From: Cordylochernes scorpioides | Taxonomy: Eukaryota > Arthropoda > Arachnida > Pseudoscorpiones > Chernetidae | NCBI GenBank assembly: GCA_030710605.1 | Contig: CP092872.1 | Coordinates: 2,570,865 to 2,634,864 of the forward strand | DNA: 64,000 bases | Direction of reading: 5' to 3' | Shown: positions 40,642-53,186 of the stretch, piece after piece | Layout of the letters: each line of letters starts with the position of its first letter | Position numbering within the stretch: position 1 is the first letter of the stretch | Notes under the pieces: generated by a model | The model's input: the letters and a program-made list of their open reading frames with translations, nothing else | What the model was told of the DNA's origin: nothing | Database searches by the model: none | Position numbers and translations under genes: made by a program

Positions 40642-43600
40642 ATTAAAGTGTCATATCCACTAACAATATAAATGTTATCGATATGTTCGTACAACCAGCA
40701 CCCATGACTTTAGTAAATTTGTTATTCTTAGTGTAACAGGTTAGATTTTGTACAAAACAGAGACTTCACGCGACACCTTTTCATTTACAATTTTTTCGCT
40801 TCGTGTCACAGCGCCACACCACTAAACTCTTTCAATTTTCAGGCCAAAGACGCCTTCACCACGCCTGTGACACATTTATTTAATCACACATTGTCCACGT
40901 AGATAGTCGCAATTTCACTCAATTCCAACCTGATATCATTGAATAACATTTTTACTAAGTTCGCCAAAAGCCATTCGATTTAATATCAACAGATACAATA
41001 TCCGAATTTTCGAAATACAAACACAAATCGAACAAATGCTTGAACACAGGATCATTACAACCTCTGTATCTCCCTATGTCAATCCCATAACGCTTGTCAC
41101 CAAACGTGACAAATCAAAACGCTTTTGTGTTTACAATTTTAGAAATAATATATCCGAACGTAGTTCGAATTAACTTCCAATAAGTTGAAAGAAAGCAAGC
41201 CCCCTCGCTCCCCCCTTGACCTAAATCCGGAATCGCATTAAAAATAGCTTCGCTCCCCTCTCTTCCGCTGGAGATGGACAAACAAATAGCCGACATTTTG
41301 TTACGCCCGTCGCCACCCCGATGTCACTCTAATGGATTGTCGCTACCTATTAAATCAAACATTAGTGCGCGCCTTTTATTTTTAATCTACGCCGATATCC
41401 CGTTTAGCTACTAAAACTTGCTTAACACGTTATTTTACATTTACTAACAAATCTGTTCACTAACATTCTCTCGCCCTCGATTAACTTGTCAACTTAACAT
41501 CGACACTTAGAACCAAGGACAACATTTTACCTACAAAAATCACACACACCCACATAAGTTTAAAAAAAAAAAACACGACAACATTAGGACTCAGTGAGTT
41601 TCACAGTTGGAAACAATGTGATCCACGAGTCACGTCAAACATAAAACAAATTCGATAAGTTAGAAAAACTTAGGCCAACAAGACCAAAGATATCGATCGA
41701 GGACAATTTAAAGCTCTCTCCACCCACCCTAAAAAAAAAAAAAAAAAAAGGAACATTACATTTGGCCTACAACTTTCCATTCTTTCACGATATATAATTT
41801 CTATATATAATCTTACTTGCTCTTCTTTCTCGATGAACATTTTTTTAAAATTTTTCATTTTAATATCCTTTATATAATCATTATATAGCTCTTATAATTG
41901 TTTTTTTTACGTCAACCAATTAGTTTAGATTATTGTCTTTTTTTTATTATTTTTCTTTACCAAAACTTATTTACTTTTGCTTCATGACTCTATTTTATAA
42001 TCAACTTTATATTTTATCTTTCATATCATATCTAATAATCTCAAGTTTATATTTCATGTTTATATCACTAATTTGCATTTATCATTTTATATTTTTTCTC
42101 ACTTTATAAATTAGATGTTATTTACATTGTTTCACCTTCCGCTACCATGTCAATGCTATCGAGTATATTATTGCTCATTATTTTTTTTTTTCATTTAATA
42201 TTTTCACTTTCTATTACCCCTTATATACTGCTGTAGTGTGTAAATCTTTGTATCATATCATCACTATTTTTACTTTTTTTTTAAGATTACTTTGCATATA
42301 ACTTCGCAATTCTATTTTCGATTTTTCAAATCCTTTAACGCTATATGCAAAGCCTTACTTTCGCAATTTCATATCTCAATGATATATTCTTTTATAATCA
42401 AACTAAAAATCATGATCTAAAAACAGGGCAATCTTCAATAACCTCTTAAACAACCACTTTAAAGGTTACTTCTTAAGAATTACTAACATTCCTTTTCCGC
42501 AGGAACTTTTAACTCCTTCGCAGGCTAGACTTGACCTACTTTGATTTCGTAATTAACAATCTTGTCACATCGTCCCCCAGATTTACCTTCTCCCAACTTC
42601 TGGCTTGGATACGTGCAAATTGTATTTTTTTTTATTCCAGGGCACTCTCATGCCACACGCTGGCACATTTTTTTTTTATTTTTCTCTTTTTCTCGCTAAG
42701 CCCCTGACGACTCTAATTAAAACTTTGATTTCTGGTCACTGATCGTCGCCCTCATTTATCCTGCATGCGTACGTCTTAACGACTAATTACTAAAACCCAT
42801 AACAATTCCCTTATCTTACTTTTCGATTGTGGTACTGTAACTTTATTAGGTCCTTAAATTTACATGTGAAACATGGCCTAGGTTTTCCGCGCCGTGCACA
42901 TTAAATGGTTTGGGACTTGAGTCAAAGTGACATTGCCTCAACCAAGTAATAACTAACCCCTCAACCCTTTCTAACGCCCATCACGAAGAGATCATGATTT
43001 TCCCATCAAATCATTTTTATTTTTACCTATCATCATTATATGCTCTCTATTAATTCTTTTATTCCTATTTTTATTTTACTTATATGTTTAATATTAGTTG
43101 TTGATGCTTTATTACCTCTTATGGATATACAGAAATCAACCCCATGTTATATACCAACTCACTTTAATTAATTTTTAAAAAATTACTTCCTTAATAACAG
43201 TCTTCCTATTCCGCTCTCTTAAATCCCTCCATATGAACCCTCTCACATCCGGGGCCATCTGTGATGATTTAAGACCATGGAATTGTTGTAAATAGTCTAA
43301 ATATCCACTACCACATGTTCCACCCCATGACTGTATATAACTTCTTATGTACTGCACATAGAAAACCTCAACTAACATCAATCTGTACCGCGTAAGAACC
43401 TAATAAAGTATTGCAACTGTACAGATAGAAGGAATGGAGAGAGACAGGAGAAAGTTAAGGTTAAAACAAATCAGGTTTAGGACAGAAGTCGAAGCAAGGC
43501 CTAGCAAAAGAGGCTTAAAACCAGCCCAACTATAAATAATTTACAAGTCAATACTTCCTGACAGGACAGGGCGTATCTGATATCGAGGAAACCATAAAAT

Positions 43601-44206
43601 CTAAGAGTGACGCCCAATTTCCGGGCCAAGACAGGACGGATTTTCTATCAAAGAAAGCCGCCAGAAGACATCACCTAAGTAGGTCAACCAATAGCCTACG
43701 GCCACGTGAAAAAGTCCCACCAATTAGGAAAGAATCACCTAAATAGGTCAGCCAATCAGAAAGAAGCAAGGTCGTGGTGTTAAACCAAGGACCTAGAATT
43801 GTCAGTCTTCGCTTGGAACTCACCGAGGTAACTCTTGCTCTTAAGATCTCCCTCTCTCCTCATCCCATTCCTTCTTGACGTCAGACGCTTTTAGTGGAAT
43901 CTCTGTTTGTTTATTTCACCTTTGGCCCAGCTGTGTCGCCTTCCACCACGACTGCACGGTAGAGTTGACATCGAGGTTCGTCTAGCATCAGGTAACACTG
44001 GTCCCAGAGGTCCCAAGATATCACATCCATTTTATACCAGAATATTAAAGAAAACACTGCAGGTTATTTTTAGAAAGCTGGGCCTCTATAAAAGATACAG
44101 AAACCATAAATAGGAAAATTGACCTACCAGAAATTATAGAGAATTTATATCTTCCTAAATTATTTATTTATTATTTTTTATTTTATTATTTTTGTATATA
44201 TTTATA
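40642..44206. other. AT-rich central region, largely featureless
   Basis: Long T-rich and A-rich tracts with no gene except the reverse transcriptase relic at 41024-41160. Between about 43,440 and 44,000 composition is less AT-rich, with CCAATAG/CCAATCAG motifs that would fit an LTR or promoter, but I find no paired end or open frame to support a call. Confidence 0.45.
41024..41160 (+). pseudogene. Relic of a Ty3/gypsy reverse transcriptase
   Basis: Readable as QIEQMLEHRIITTSVSPYVN followed by PITLVTKRDKSKRFCVYNFR, matching the start of the gypsy reverse transcriptase domain (compare IDEMLRDGIIRPSSSPWSFP in the intact element at 11.6 kb). Flanking sequence has stops. No LTRs found. Confidence 0.7.
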
Positions 44207-45443
44207 CAGTGGTACCTCGACATACGAGCGCCCCAACATACGAGTTTTTCGAGATACGAGCCGACGAGCAAGTGATTTTTTTGCTTTTAGTTACGAGCGA
44301 AATTCGAGATACGAGTTCGGTTCGGTAGTGTTGAAGATATTAATCTGTGATTTTAAATGTTTATTTTTGACCAGTACTTTTGTTTTGTTTTTGCTTTTCC
44401 TAAAATGTTTCTTTCTTCTTCTTCATTATTATTTGTTCTATATGCAAAGCTTTGTTTTTTGAGACTTGAATAAACAAATTCAAGTTTATTATATTTTTGT
44501 GTGCTTTTAAAGTTAAAACACAACAGGTAGTAACACGCAGTCGCGCCATCACGATCAGTTAGCAGCGTCCTTCGCTGTGATAAGTTGTGTGTTGTGTTGC
44601 GTTTACATTTACAGTTTTAGTTCATTTATTTTTATAACCATGGATCGGAAGAAAGTTTGTAAAAAGTCAAGTGCTAAGAAAAAGATGATGAGTATTGAAT
44701 TAAAACGTGAAATTATAGAAAAACATGAGCAAGGTGTTCGAGTTGTTGACTTGTCGAGGCAGTATGGCCGTATTACGCCCATGATATGTTCTGTGCTTGA
44801 ACGGAAGGAGTCGATAAAGAGTGTAACGCCGGCTAAGGGCCTTACGATAATTTCCAAGCTGCGAACCTCCCTTCATGAAAATATGGAGAAACTGCTGATG
44901 GTGTGGGTGACAGAGGGGCAGCTCCAAGGAGATACCTTGACGCAGACCATCATTTGTGAGAAGGCAAGAGCGATCTAAGGAATGTGGGAGAGAGTTTCAC
45001 AGTTCGTGGAAAAAAAAAAAACACCCAGAAAAAGTTGCAACAGGTCGTGCATCTGACCTTTTTAATGACACTTGCCTAACTCATTTCCGGAACATTCTGA
45101 GAGGGAGGAAGAAACAAACCTCCTTGGACATGTTTTTTTCTAAACGGCCTACAGGTGAAAGCGAGAAAAATGTAGCGAAAAAGGCAAAGACCAGTGAGGA
45201 TATCTAATTTATTTCTTTACATTCTCTTTTTTGTTTTTGTGCAATAAATATTTGATATTTATAAATACGTTTTTATTATTTAAAACCACGTAACAAAAAT
45301 AACTGGGGTGACATTTTGGAGGTTGGAACGGATTAATGGTAGTTCAATTGTTTGGTATGGGGAAATTTGCTTCGAGATACGAGTAATTCAAGATACGAGC
45401 AAGGTTGCGGAACGAATTAAACTCGTATGTCGAGGTACCACTG
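44207..45443 (+). mobile_element. Tigger/pogo-type transposon, internally deleted
   Basis: A 1237-bp element with 22-bp inverted ends (CAGTGGTACCTCGACATACG...) flanked by TA (44205-44206 and 45444-45445). Several extra ATACGAG boxes lie just inside both ends, likely transposase-binding sites. The gene inside keeps the DNA-binding N-terminus and the C-terminal tail but lacks the catalytic centre, so it is a deletion derivative. Confidence 0.92.
44641..45207 (+). pseudogene. Tigger transposase remnant (CENP-B-like DNA-binding part plus tail)
   Basis: Starts MDRKKVCKKSSAKKKMMSIE in good context (ACCATGG) and continues ELKREIIEKHEQGVRVVDLS, the CENP-B-type helix-turn-helix, then KLLMVWVTEGQLQGDTLTQT and IICEKARAI before a stop at 44976-44978. 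Full-length relatives continue for about 300 more residues with the DDE domain. Here the sequence jumps to the tail (FRNILRGRKKQTSLDMFF), in another frame, ending near 45207. If expressed, the product could bind transposon ends but not cut them. Confidence 0.85.
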
Positions 45444-46321
45444 TACTTGTAATATATTTTTATTTATATTTATCAACACAAAATATTGAATCATAATCCC
45501 TACTCATTTTTATTTTCTGATATTTATCAGTATCTTCATTTATTTAATCAAATGGTTATTTAATTATATACTCTTTTAATTATTATTATTATTACATATA
45601 ACAATTATAAATATATTTTATATACAGTGAAATTTTCATCAGATAGTCTCTTACTGTGATCTTGTATAGCATGAGTGGATCCCACGTGATTTAGTTTAAA
45701 TCAAAGCCTTGATAAAGAGAGGCGTTTTGCCCCTAGAAATATTGGTTGAATAATAAATTTAGATCCAATATATGCTTTATATTTATTTATACATATAATA
45801 GTATATAAAGAGTAAATATATAGGTTCCTATATTAAAAACATCAATTTCACTATTTAATCCGCAAGGATGTTTGTGGCTACAGCGTTGTATTTTGACGAA
45901 GGAATACCACCACAGTTCTGAGAGGCCACATGGAATTTAAATGATTTGACAAAAGGAAGATTGATTCTTTGGGAAAGTGTGTTTAGAATTCCTGGAGCCC
46001 CCGACCTGATCCAAGCGCGTGCTGAAATGCTGATAGGTTTTTAACTCGAAACCCTAGTTGCATATCTCTCACATTGCATAGAGGCGAGTTTGTGTGAATG
46101 GCGAAATAACATCGCAATAGTGAATCCTCCCAGGCATTTTCGCCAATCTACCTTACAGCTAGTTGTTGCAGTTGTCGGTATTAGGTTCGGACCGCTAGGA
46201 AACATCATATAAACAATAAATACCTTTTTACAGAAGCTATACCACATTTACATATTATATACAGTATGTATATATAATGGACAAAGCGGCTTCCGTAGAT
46301 GAGTCTCTTGTTTTATTTTAT
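45444..46321. other. AT-rich spacer, no gene recognised
   Basis: No coding signal. Around 46095-46160 is a diverged fragment of the dispersed GGTGAACCCTCCC repeat (GTGAATCCTCCCAGGC). Confidence 0.5.
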
Positions 46322-46920
46322 ACTAGCGGACGTACCCGGCTTCGCCCGGGTTTTACCCGAGTAAAGGTTTGTCTAACGAACATTTGTTAAAACAATAGAT
46401 ATATTTTGATAATTTGAAACTCGTAAATTTGAATCTCTCGATAAAGTGAACATTTTTTCCTGGTCCCTTGTCTCATCTTGTCTCAAATAAATTGCCGTGT
46501 CATCCTGAATTTTGTCTTTCCTAATTTTCTACATTACAAAATCATCGTTTTATCTAGTGAACATTTTTTCCCGGTCCCTTGAAAAATACTCGATAACTAA
46601 CTTTGACTTGTGCGCAATTAATAGGTAGAAAATCTTACTTTTGATAAATAATCTTTAAGATAATAAACTTAGTGATAATAAAACTTATAGATAAAAAAAA
46701 CTTGTTATCATCGTCGCAATGGGGGCGCTGCTTGCGAGTTAAATCTACAAATATGTAAATACCTCTAAGGATATTCAAGATATTCAAGAAAATTATTTTT
46801 CAGAAACCTTCCCAGTACTATACTAAATAACTTCCCAAAGTTTCATGGCGTTCCAATGAGTGGTTTGGTCAGGCATAAAGGACAGACAGACACACATACA
46901 TTCATTTTTATATATATAGA
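46322..46920. repeat. Dispersed repeat, CCCGG-head family
   Basis: ACTAGCGGACGTACCCGGCT head and GACAGACACACATACATTC tail as in 7913-8980, but without the 204-bp duplication and without the nested 128-bp insert, so it is a useful reference for both. Confidence 0.68.
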
Positions 46921-47389
46921 TTCTATAAAATATTTTTTTTTAATAATAAAAAGCAAGAATCTCCTCTCTCTCTCTCTTTGGAAGCCGTGTTTTTTTTTTA
47001 TTTTATCATTTATATGTATGGCAGAGGATTTTACTATTTTGCATATACAAGGTATCCCAGATCTAAATGCCAAAACTTCTGGAATATGTTCAGGACGTAA
47101 ATAGAAAAAAAAAATAGTTCAGTAACGATTTGCAGGTTTTCTCTTTCGCTTTCGAGAAAACGAAATGGTGTTTTAAAAAGATGAAATACTTGGAGTAAAC
47201 AATTGTATAAATTAATAATTGTTATTAAAACGTATAACTTATCATATTCCATTTTAAATATTTCTCAAATATTCTCGTACATGGTCTGAAGCATTGCCGT
47301 TGCGGAAACCACAAACAAACCGCATATTGATTGTTTGAACAGAAGTTGAACTATTTTGCCACAAGAGAGTCCTTGCTGAGCGCTTATAT

Positions 47390-48720
47390 CGCACATTGGA
47401 GCGCGGAGCTTCCTACAAGATATTCTTTCGTTCTGAAGACAGTTTTCATTCCATTCTATAAAGCTTTGTTACAGAATATTGTGAATATTTATGAAATATA
47501 CATACCTTCACGACTCCTGAATATATAAATATAGTTAAAGGAGGAAATTGAGATTCTCTGATATAAAAATGGATCATTTTCTTCTGAGAAAATTCACATA
47601 TCTTCTGGCGAAAGCCTCAAAAACCTTGATGATGATAAAAAATGAAGGTCCAAATAAATGGCGTATCGCAGAGTTCAGAGAGGGAGAGTCAAACCTGCTT
47701 CATTCCTTCGTAGATTCCAATTGTCAAATTTCAAAAATGTTTGATGTAGTAGTGATATCATTTATTCTTTAATTGTTGGCGACTCGTTCAAAATGTTCGA
47801 TGCTCTAATTCATTTTTTTTTCTTGCTTCAAAAACCTCTTTAAAAAGGAACTTCCTCTAAAATAAATCTTCCATCACCAATTTCACCGATTTCTAACTCG
47901 GGTCGTTGTGAGTTCAAGTCCTAAAGATTACCATTAGGCCACGCTATATTTCAACGATATGAAAAATGTTTCTGGAAGCATTCTCATTTTTAAATTTAGT
48001 TGAAAATCTTTGAATTTTCTGAATTGGCCTCAAAATAAATAACATTGTTTCCTCAATACTACCAATTAATGTAAAGAGATATCCCCAGCTACCAACAATG
48101 GCATTTATTTTAAAGCGAATTTTGATCTCAAAGATTTTAAAACTAAAATACCTCTCTCATATCATTGGATTTATAGAAGATATATTGGATTTTAGAATGA
48201 AAAAGGAAGTATTTGATACAAAAAATAAATAGAAATTTGAACTTCGAGCACCATATTTTAATGAGTTGCCGAAAATTAAAGAAAAAATGTGTGCTAACGC
48301 TACTTCACCAAACATCTTTGAAATATTTGTCATATCGATTGGAATCTCTATCAGGAATCAGATTTGAATCTGCCTCGATGTCATTGAACTCTGAGGAACA
48401 AGGTTGATATTTTCAAACGTTTTTTTTTTATCATCGAGGTTTTGGATGCCGTACCTCAGCATTATTCCAGCATGTCTCTACAAGATTGTAAATAATCTAC
48501 AACTCTATGGAGAAAAAGATTCTGATTTTCTCAGAAGGAAACAATCCATTTTTAAATCGAAGAATCTCAAGTTCCTGCCTTAACTATATCTATATATTCA
48601 GGAGTCAGGTAGGTGTATGTACAGTTCCTAAATATTCACAACATCCTGTAACAAAGCCTTAGAGAATGGAATGAAAACGTCTTCAGAAAGAAAGAAGATG
48701 TTGTAGGAAGCTCCGTGGAA
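47390..48720. repeat. Old inverted repeat, arms about 300-440 bp
   Basis: 47390-47830 matches the reverse complement of 48215-48720 with many substitutions and small indels. Paired blocks: GGAGCTTCCTACAAGATATT with the complement of TGTTGTAGGAAGCTCC, CATTCCATTCTATAAAGC with the complement of GAATGGAATG, ATTCAGGAGTC-type blocks, and TTCTGAGAAAATTC with the complement of GATTTTCTCAGAAG. The 385-bp loop contains tRNA box-like motifs on opposite strands near 47905-47945. Confidence 0.65.
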
Positions 48721-48888
48721 AGAAGAACCACTCGTCTAACCCGGACACGACCGTCTATTCTCATCTCCCATTCCCCATCTCCTGACACCCATGGGTTGGT
48801 TAGGTCTAGGTATAATCATTGTAAGCTGCTTGGCCGGTATTCATAGTTCTTGAAAATAAAGACACTTCGGCCAGTAAATCTTTTTATT

Positions 48889-48930
48889 GTCTCGACGTTT
48901 CGACAAAAATCTTTTGTCCTCGTCAGGACC
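48889..48930 (-). ncRNA. Hammerhead-like motif, divergent family (centre, minus)
   Basis: Minus strand: CTGACGA, GGACAAAAGA...TTTGTC, GAAA, CGUC. Helix II pairs six bases (GACAAA/TTTGTC) after a bulged G. Helix I pairs only two to three bases, so self-cleavage is doubtful. Forms an inverted pair with 49015-49056. Confidence 0.4.
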
Positions 48931-49014
48931 GAACAATAATTAAAACATTTGGCAAAGCGTAAAAATTTTTCTTAAATAATTTTGAACGCCTTCCCAAATG
49001 TTTTAGTTTTTGTT

Positions 49015-49056
49015 TGCTCCTGACGAGGACAAAAGATGTTTGTCGAAACGTCGAGG
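49015..49056 (+). ncRNA. Hammerhead-like motif, divergent family (centre, plus)
   Basis: Core CTGACGA (49020-49026), helix II GACAAA/TTTGTC with a bulged G, GAAA, CGUC triplet. Helix I weak (three pairs). Mirror image of 48889-48930. Confidence 0.4.
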
Positions 49057-49439
49057 TAATAAAAATATTTACTGGCCTAAGTAACTTTATTTTCAAGAAA
49101 TAGGTCAAATCAGTTCATTAGGTTAGGTTAGCTCCGTTAGTTACGTTCTCTCTACTAACCCAACTCTGGGATATTTCACTTTAAAGTAGGTTAGGTCTAG
49201 GAATAATCAGTTCATTTTAGGTTAGGTTAGTTATACGTTCTACTAACTGTAATTGAGATATTCCATCTTGAAGTAGGTTAGGGTCAGTTAGGGGAGTTAT
49301 TGGTGTCGTATGACGTTAGGTTAGTTGATTGTTCTGGAACAGAAAGCTTTGGAGAGAAAAGGTTTAAATAGATTCTCAACCACCGGGATATATCCAGTAC
49401 TCGCCATATGTAGAGAACAACTTTTTGATTACCATTACT

Positions 49440-49593
49440 ATATTGTGATAATATAAAAGAACAAAAGGAGATTCTTGTGTAGAATATTCCGCTAGCTTTC
49501 AAATGACATTGTTCTTCAACGGGCGTCGTTCGAAAGCTAGCGGAATGTTCTACAAAAGAAACTCCTTTTTGTTCTTTTATATTCTCGCAATAT
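49440..49593. repeat. Fold-back hairpin with 65-70 bp arms
   Basis: Left arm ATATTGTGATAATATAAAAG...CCGCTAGCTTTC pairs with right arm GAAAGCTAGCGG...CTTTTATATTCTCGCAATAT, few mismatches, loop of about 20 nt. A transcript would form a long near-perfect hairpin. Confidence 0.85.
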
Positions 49594-49889
49594 AAAAACA
49601 CCATATTTTACAATAGTTTCTTCTAAGAAAGTTCAGGCTAAATGTAATTAATAATGATTAAATGTATTTCTAATTGTTGCTAAAATGCAATTACACTTGT
49701 AATTAAAAGTAATTGTAATTATATTAAATGTAAACATGATTAGATGTAATTGTAATTATATAAGAGAGCAATTACATTTGTAATTAAAAGTAATTGTAAT
49801 TACAATAAGTGCAATCATGATTGCAAATATATTATTCCAGATTTTTTCTTAAATATCAAAACGAATATATAATTATAATATATATATTT

Positions 49890-50180
49890 ACATTCATGGA
49901 CAAAACTTAAGGAAGTAGAGAGTATTTGATATCCCCGATCGTCTTTTTTTTTTTTTTTAAAGGAGACAGAGTCAATTTTGTTTACACTTGGTTATCTCGT
50001 GTGTCTTCAATAAAGGTCACTGTAATATATTTCATAGTTATTGTCTGAATCCTGATATACATGGTAAAAGGTACAACTTCCTTAAGTTTTGTCTATGAGT
50101 GTATCTTTCAGAGTTATTGTCTGAATCCTGATATACATGGTAAAAGGTACAACTTCCTTAAGTTTTGTCTATGAGTGTAT
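49890..50180. mobile_element. MITE, CACTCATGG family, with partial end duplication
   Basis: Full copy from TACATTCATGGACAAAACTT to TTTTGTCTATGAGTG at about 50108, then a second copy of the last 70 bp (CTTTCAGAGTTATTGTCTGA to CTATGAGTG). This is the first step of the kind of expansion seen in the 118-bp array. Confidence 0.82.
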
Positions 50181-51214
50181 GATATGAAGTAATTTTAATT
50201 ATCAACTATGGTCCCAAATTATTCCAGATCTACCGCGATATTCTTTATATAATATTATCCCCAGAGATAAGTCAAATTTTCTCACAGATATATAAAAAGA
50301 ACAAACATAATCTTACTTTTGCCCACACCTCACTTCAATTCCAGTGTTTACACAATCAATATAGTTTTCAATAATTTTAAAGTTTCATCTTTAGTCCATA
50401 TAATGGGAGAGACGATCTTCCTTAATTCTCATAATAAATAACATCTTTCTGGTTTCACATAAGTACTTGCAGGTAGACAGAATTTTGAGTTTATTCTCTT
50501 GGTGCATAAAGGGAATCACACTAGAGCATGCCAAAAATTTACTCGTACACAAAACTTAAGAAAGTTTCACATTTTAATCATAAACCGCTCCCTATTTGCT
50601 TATATAACGGTGTATTTCCCATATATGTAAATTGGAACGTTCTCCCTCTCTTTAAAAAAATAGATAGTAACGTAGAAAATTAGGAAATACAAACTTCTGG
50701 ATGACACGGCAATTTATTCAAGACACAAGCACCAATTAAAAGTTATAAAATACAATAAAAGTAATGAGGGGAGTTTACGCAGAGTGATAAAATATATAAA
50801 CATCAAATTATTAATCTATAAATAGAATAATAGAATACTCTTTGTTACAGTATAATAATAAAAATATATACATGATACCTCAAGATTTGTCCAAGAATAC
50901 AGTGTGAGAATCAGGGAGATCTGAAATCGATTCTACAGCACTGGATTGATTGTCTTGGAGATTTGCACCTAGCTCTAATATGTAAATGTTATTGGTTTAA
51001 TTTGGATAGGCTTTGAATATCCTATACTTTAATCTACATCTCGTATCTCATCTATATATACTTGTGTTATGTGTTTTATTAGTGGTAATTTTAATGGAAA
51101 AGAGTAAAAGTGGTCTTTAAAACTTCCATATAAATTGTTTCGCCCGTGTTCTGTTCTAGCGAATGTTCGCCGGATAAATCTTGTTTTACTAAATTTATTC
51201 TTTTTTGGAAATAT
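50181..51214. other. AT-rich region, no gene recognised
   Basis: Nothing supported apart from low-complexity sequence. Confidence 0.5.
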
Positions 51215-51585
51215 TTTTCTTATGATATATTATAAAAATATTATCTCTACAGACCTTACTGCAATGGCTCATCAGTAGTGAACCCTCTCAGCAGTTTCTC
51301 CAAATTAATCTCCAGAATGCTCTACTATTGTATTGGATTGTTTCTCTATATACCCTGTATTTACTATGGAAGGTAGCTTAGGAGTGTTTAGGGAATATAT
51401 AAATTTATGTCCATAGCTTCTCTAAACACCCTTAAGCTGTTTTCTGTAGTAAATCCAATACAATAGTAGAGAAGTCTGAAGGTTAATTTAACGAAACCGC
51501 TGAGAGGGTTCCCCACTGATGATCTAAGCCCTCTCATCTGATAATTTCTATAATTACAGTAGAGATAATATTTTGTAACATATAT
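51215..51585. repeat. Fold-back of two dispersed repeat arms
   Basis: The arm 51215-51400 is inverted at 51405-51585: AATATTATCTCTACAG with CAGTAGAGATAATATT, GTGAACCCTCTCAGCAG with GAGAGGGTTCCCCAC, CTACTATTGTATTGGATT with AATCCAATACAATAGTAG. A 370-bp palindrome-like unit with almost no loop. Confidence 0.75.
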
Positions 51586-51982
51586 AATAAACTAAGCCTA
51601 TATATGGCCAAAATAATAATTACAAATTTTATATATCAATAGACCTTTCTTTTGAAGAAATTGTCACTCCTTCAACGACAACTATTGAGATAAGAAAGAA
51701 GAAGATATATAGATGGTAATTGTATATTAGTAAATTAAATTTAATTGCCATCTATCGTTAAAATTTATATGTGTAATTATAATTGTGATCTTGTTTCTAC
51801 CCTCCAAACATGATACATAAATATTATCATAATCATTTTATGTTACTAAAACATGAGACATTTTTATTATTTGGTTTAAAAAGTGACGAATATTATATCC
51901 ATGCTTAACTCTATTTTCTGTTAAAATGTTATCCAGATTGGTCAGATATTGAGGGGAAACTTATGAAGAGAACAGATACAAA

Positions 51983-52303
51983 TACACTCATGGACAAAAC
52001 TTAAGGAAGTTGTACCTTTTAGCATGTATATCTGGGATCGAGACAATAACTCTGAAAGTTAATACAGTGACCTTTATTGAAGACACACGAGATAACGAAT
52101 ATACACTCATAGACAAAACTTAAGGAAGTTGTACCTTTCAGCATGTATATCGGTACAATAACTCTGAAAGCTATTACAGTGACCTTTATTGAAGACGCAC
52201 GAGATAACCAAGTGTGAACAAAATTGCTTCTGTCTCCTTTAAAAAAACAGACAACCGGTAACATCAAAGTAGGAAACTTCTTAAGCTTTGTCTTTGAGTC
52301 AAT
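51983..52303. mobile_element. MITE, CACTCATGG family, two-unit array
   Basis: One half unit (51983-52104) followed by a complete copy (to about 52303). Matches the start of the left-arm array, which has at least eight units. Confidence 0.8.
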
Positions 52304-52914
52304 ATACGTCAAGTTATAAATAGAGATTTCATATATTGCAGCTTAATGTGAAAATAATTATTTTAAAACTTTCTTTTCCCCCTTCGAACAAACAATATAT
52401 AACACTCATATGAAAAAATAAAAAGACTTAATATAATATTTCCGTAAATATATATATTTTAATAAATGGAAATATATTCATTATATTAATCCACTTTATA
52501 ATAATTTGAAAGAAGATTTTTCTCCATTATTTTTATCTCTCATTGAAACTCAAAATTGATTATTCTTACCTTTTAGTGATGGAAAAAAATTCCAATTTTT
52601 TATTTTTATAAGAGCTTTTTATCCTTTGGATTTAAAGAATTATTTAAAAAAGAGAGATTTATATATTTTGAAAAAGATTCAATATAAAAAGATATAAAAA
52701 AGATGAGATAAATATTTTAAAAAGTAGATAATTATCTCTCTCTATGAAAATGAAGGTTAGTTTGTCATTTAGAAGCCTGGCAACGTTGTTTAATCGGCTG
52801 CGTTCATTGTTTGTGTGTACTCTTTATATACATCGTAAAGATAGAGGCTGCCTGGCCGGTGGCATTCATAGTTCTATGAAAAATAGACACTTCGGCCAGT
52901 TGGAGTTTTTTATT

Positions 52915-52956
52915 TTCTCAACGTTTCGACATAATCTTTTGTCTTCGTCAGGAGAA
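52915..52956 (-). ncRNA. Hammerhead-like motif, divergent family (right arm)
   Basis: Exact reverse-complement counterpart of 38795-38836 with the same helix I (TTCTC/GAGAA), core and bulged helix II. Confidence 0.5.
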
Positions 52957-53186
52957 GTAAATAAAAATAAAGCATTTGGCAAGGCGTTAAAATTGTTCTG
53001 AGGTTGCAAGGGCGTTCTCACGTGATTTTACGAATTAGTACAACATCTAAAGCGCGAGTCAAAAACAAATATTAAACTCGTCAAAGACCATGATCTTTAT
53101 ATATGGTCTAAAATTAATTATTAGAGTTGAAAATAAATAGAAATATTTTTTCTATCTTTAGTACTATCGGAATAGTTTTTCTAATA

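Larger units (their letters stand above)
48790..49325. repeat. Scattered TTAGG-like doublets
   Basis: Short GGTTAGGTTAG-type motifs at about 49119, 49226 and 49316, and single GGTTAGG at 48796, 49188 and 49275. They echo the arthropod telomere unit TTAGG but are too short and spaced to be telomeric. Confidence 0.55.

Noticed and set aside
43440..44110. LTR or promoter region
   Set aside because: CAAT-like motifs and lower AT content only; no paired LTR, no TG...CA ends confirmed and no open frame.
47900..47950. tRNA gene in the loop of the inverted repeat
   Set aside because: A-box-like and B-box-like pieces are on opposite strands, so they cannot form one tRNA.
49115..49325. Interstitial telomere
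   Set aside because: Only two TTAGG units in a row at any place, with long unrelated sequence between.
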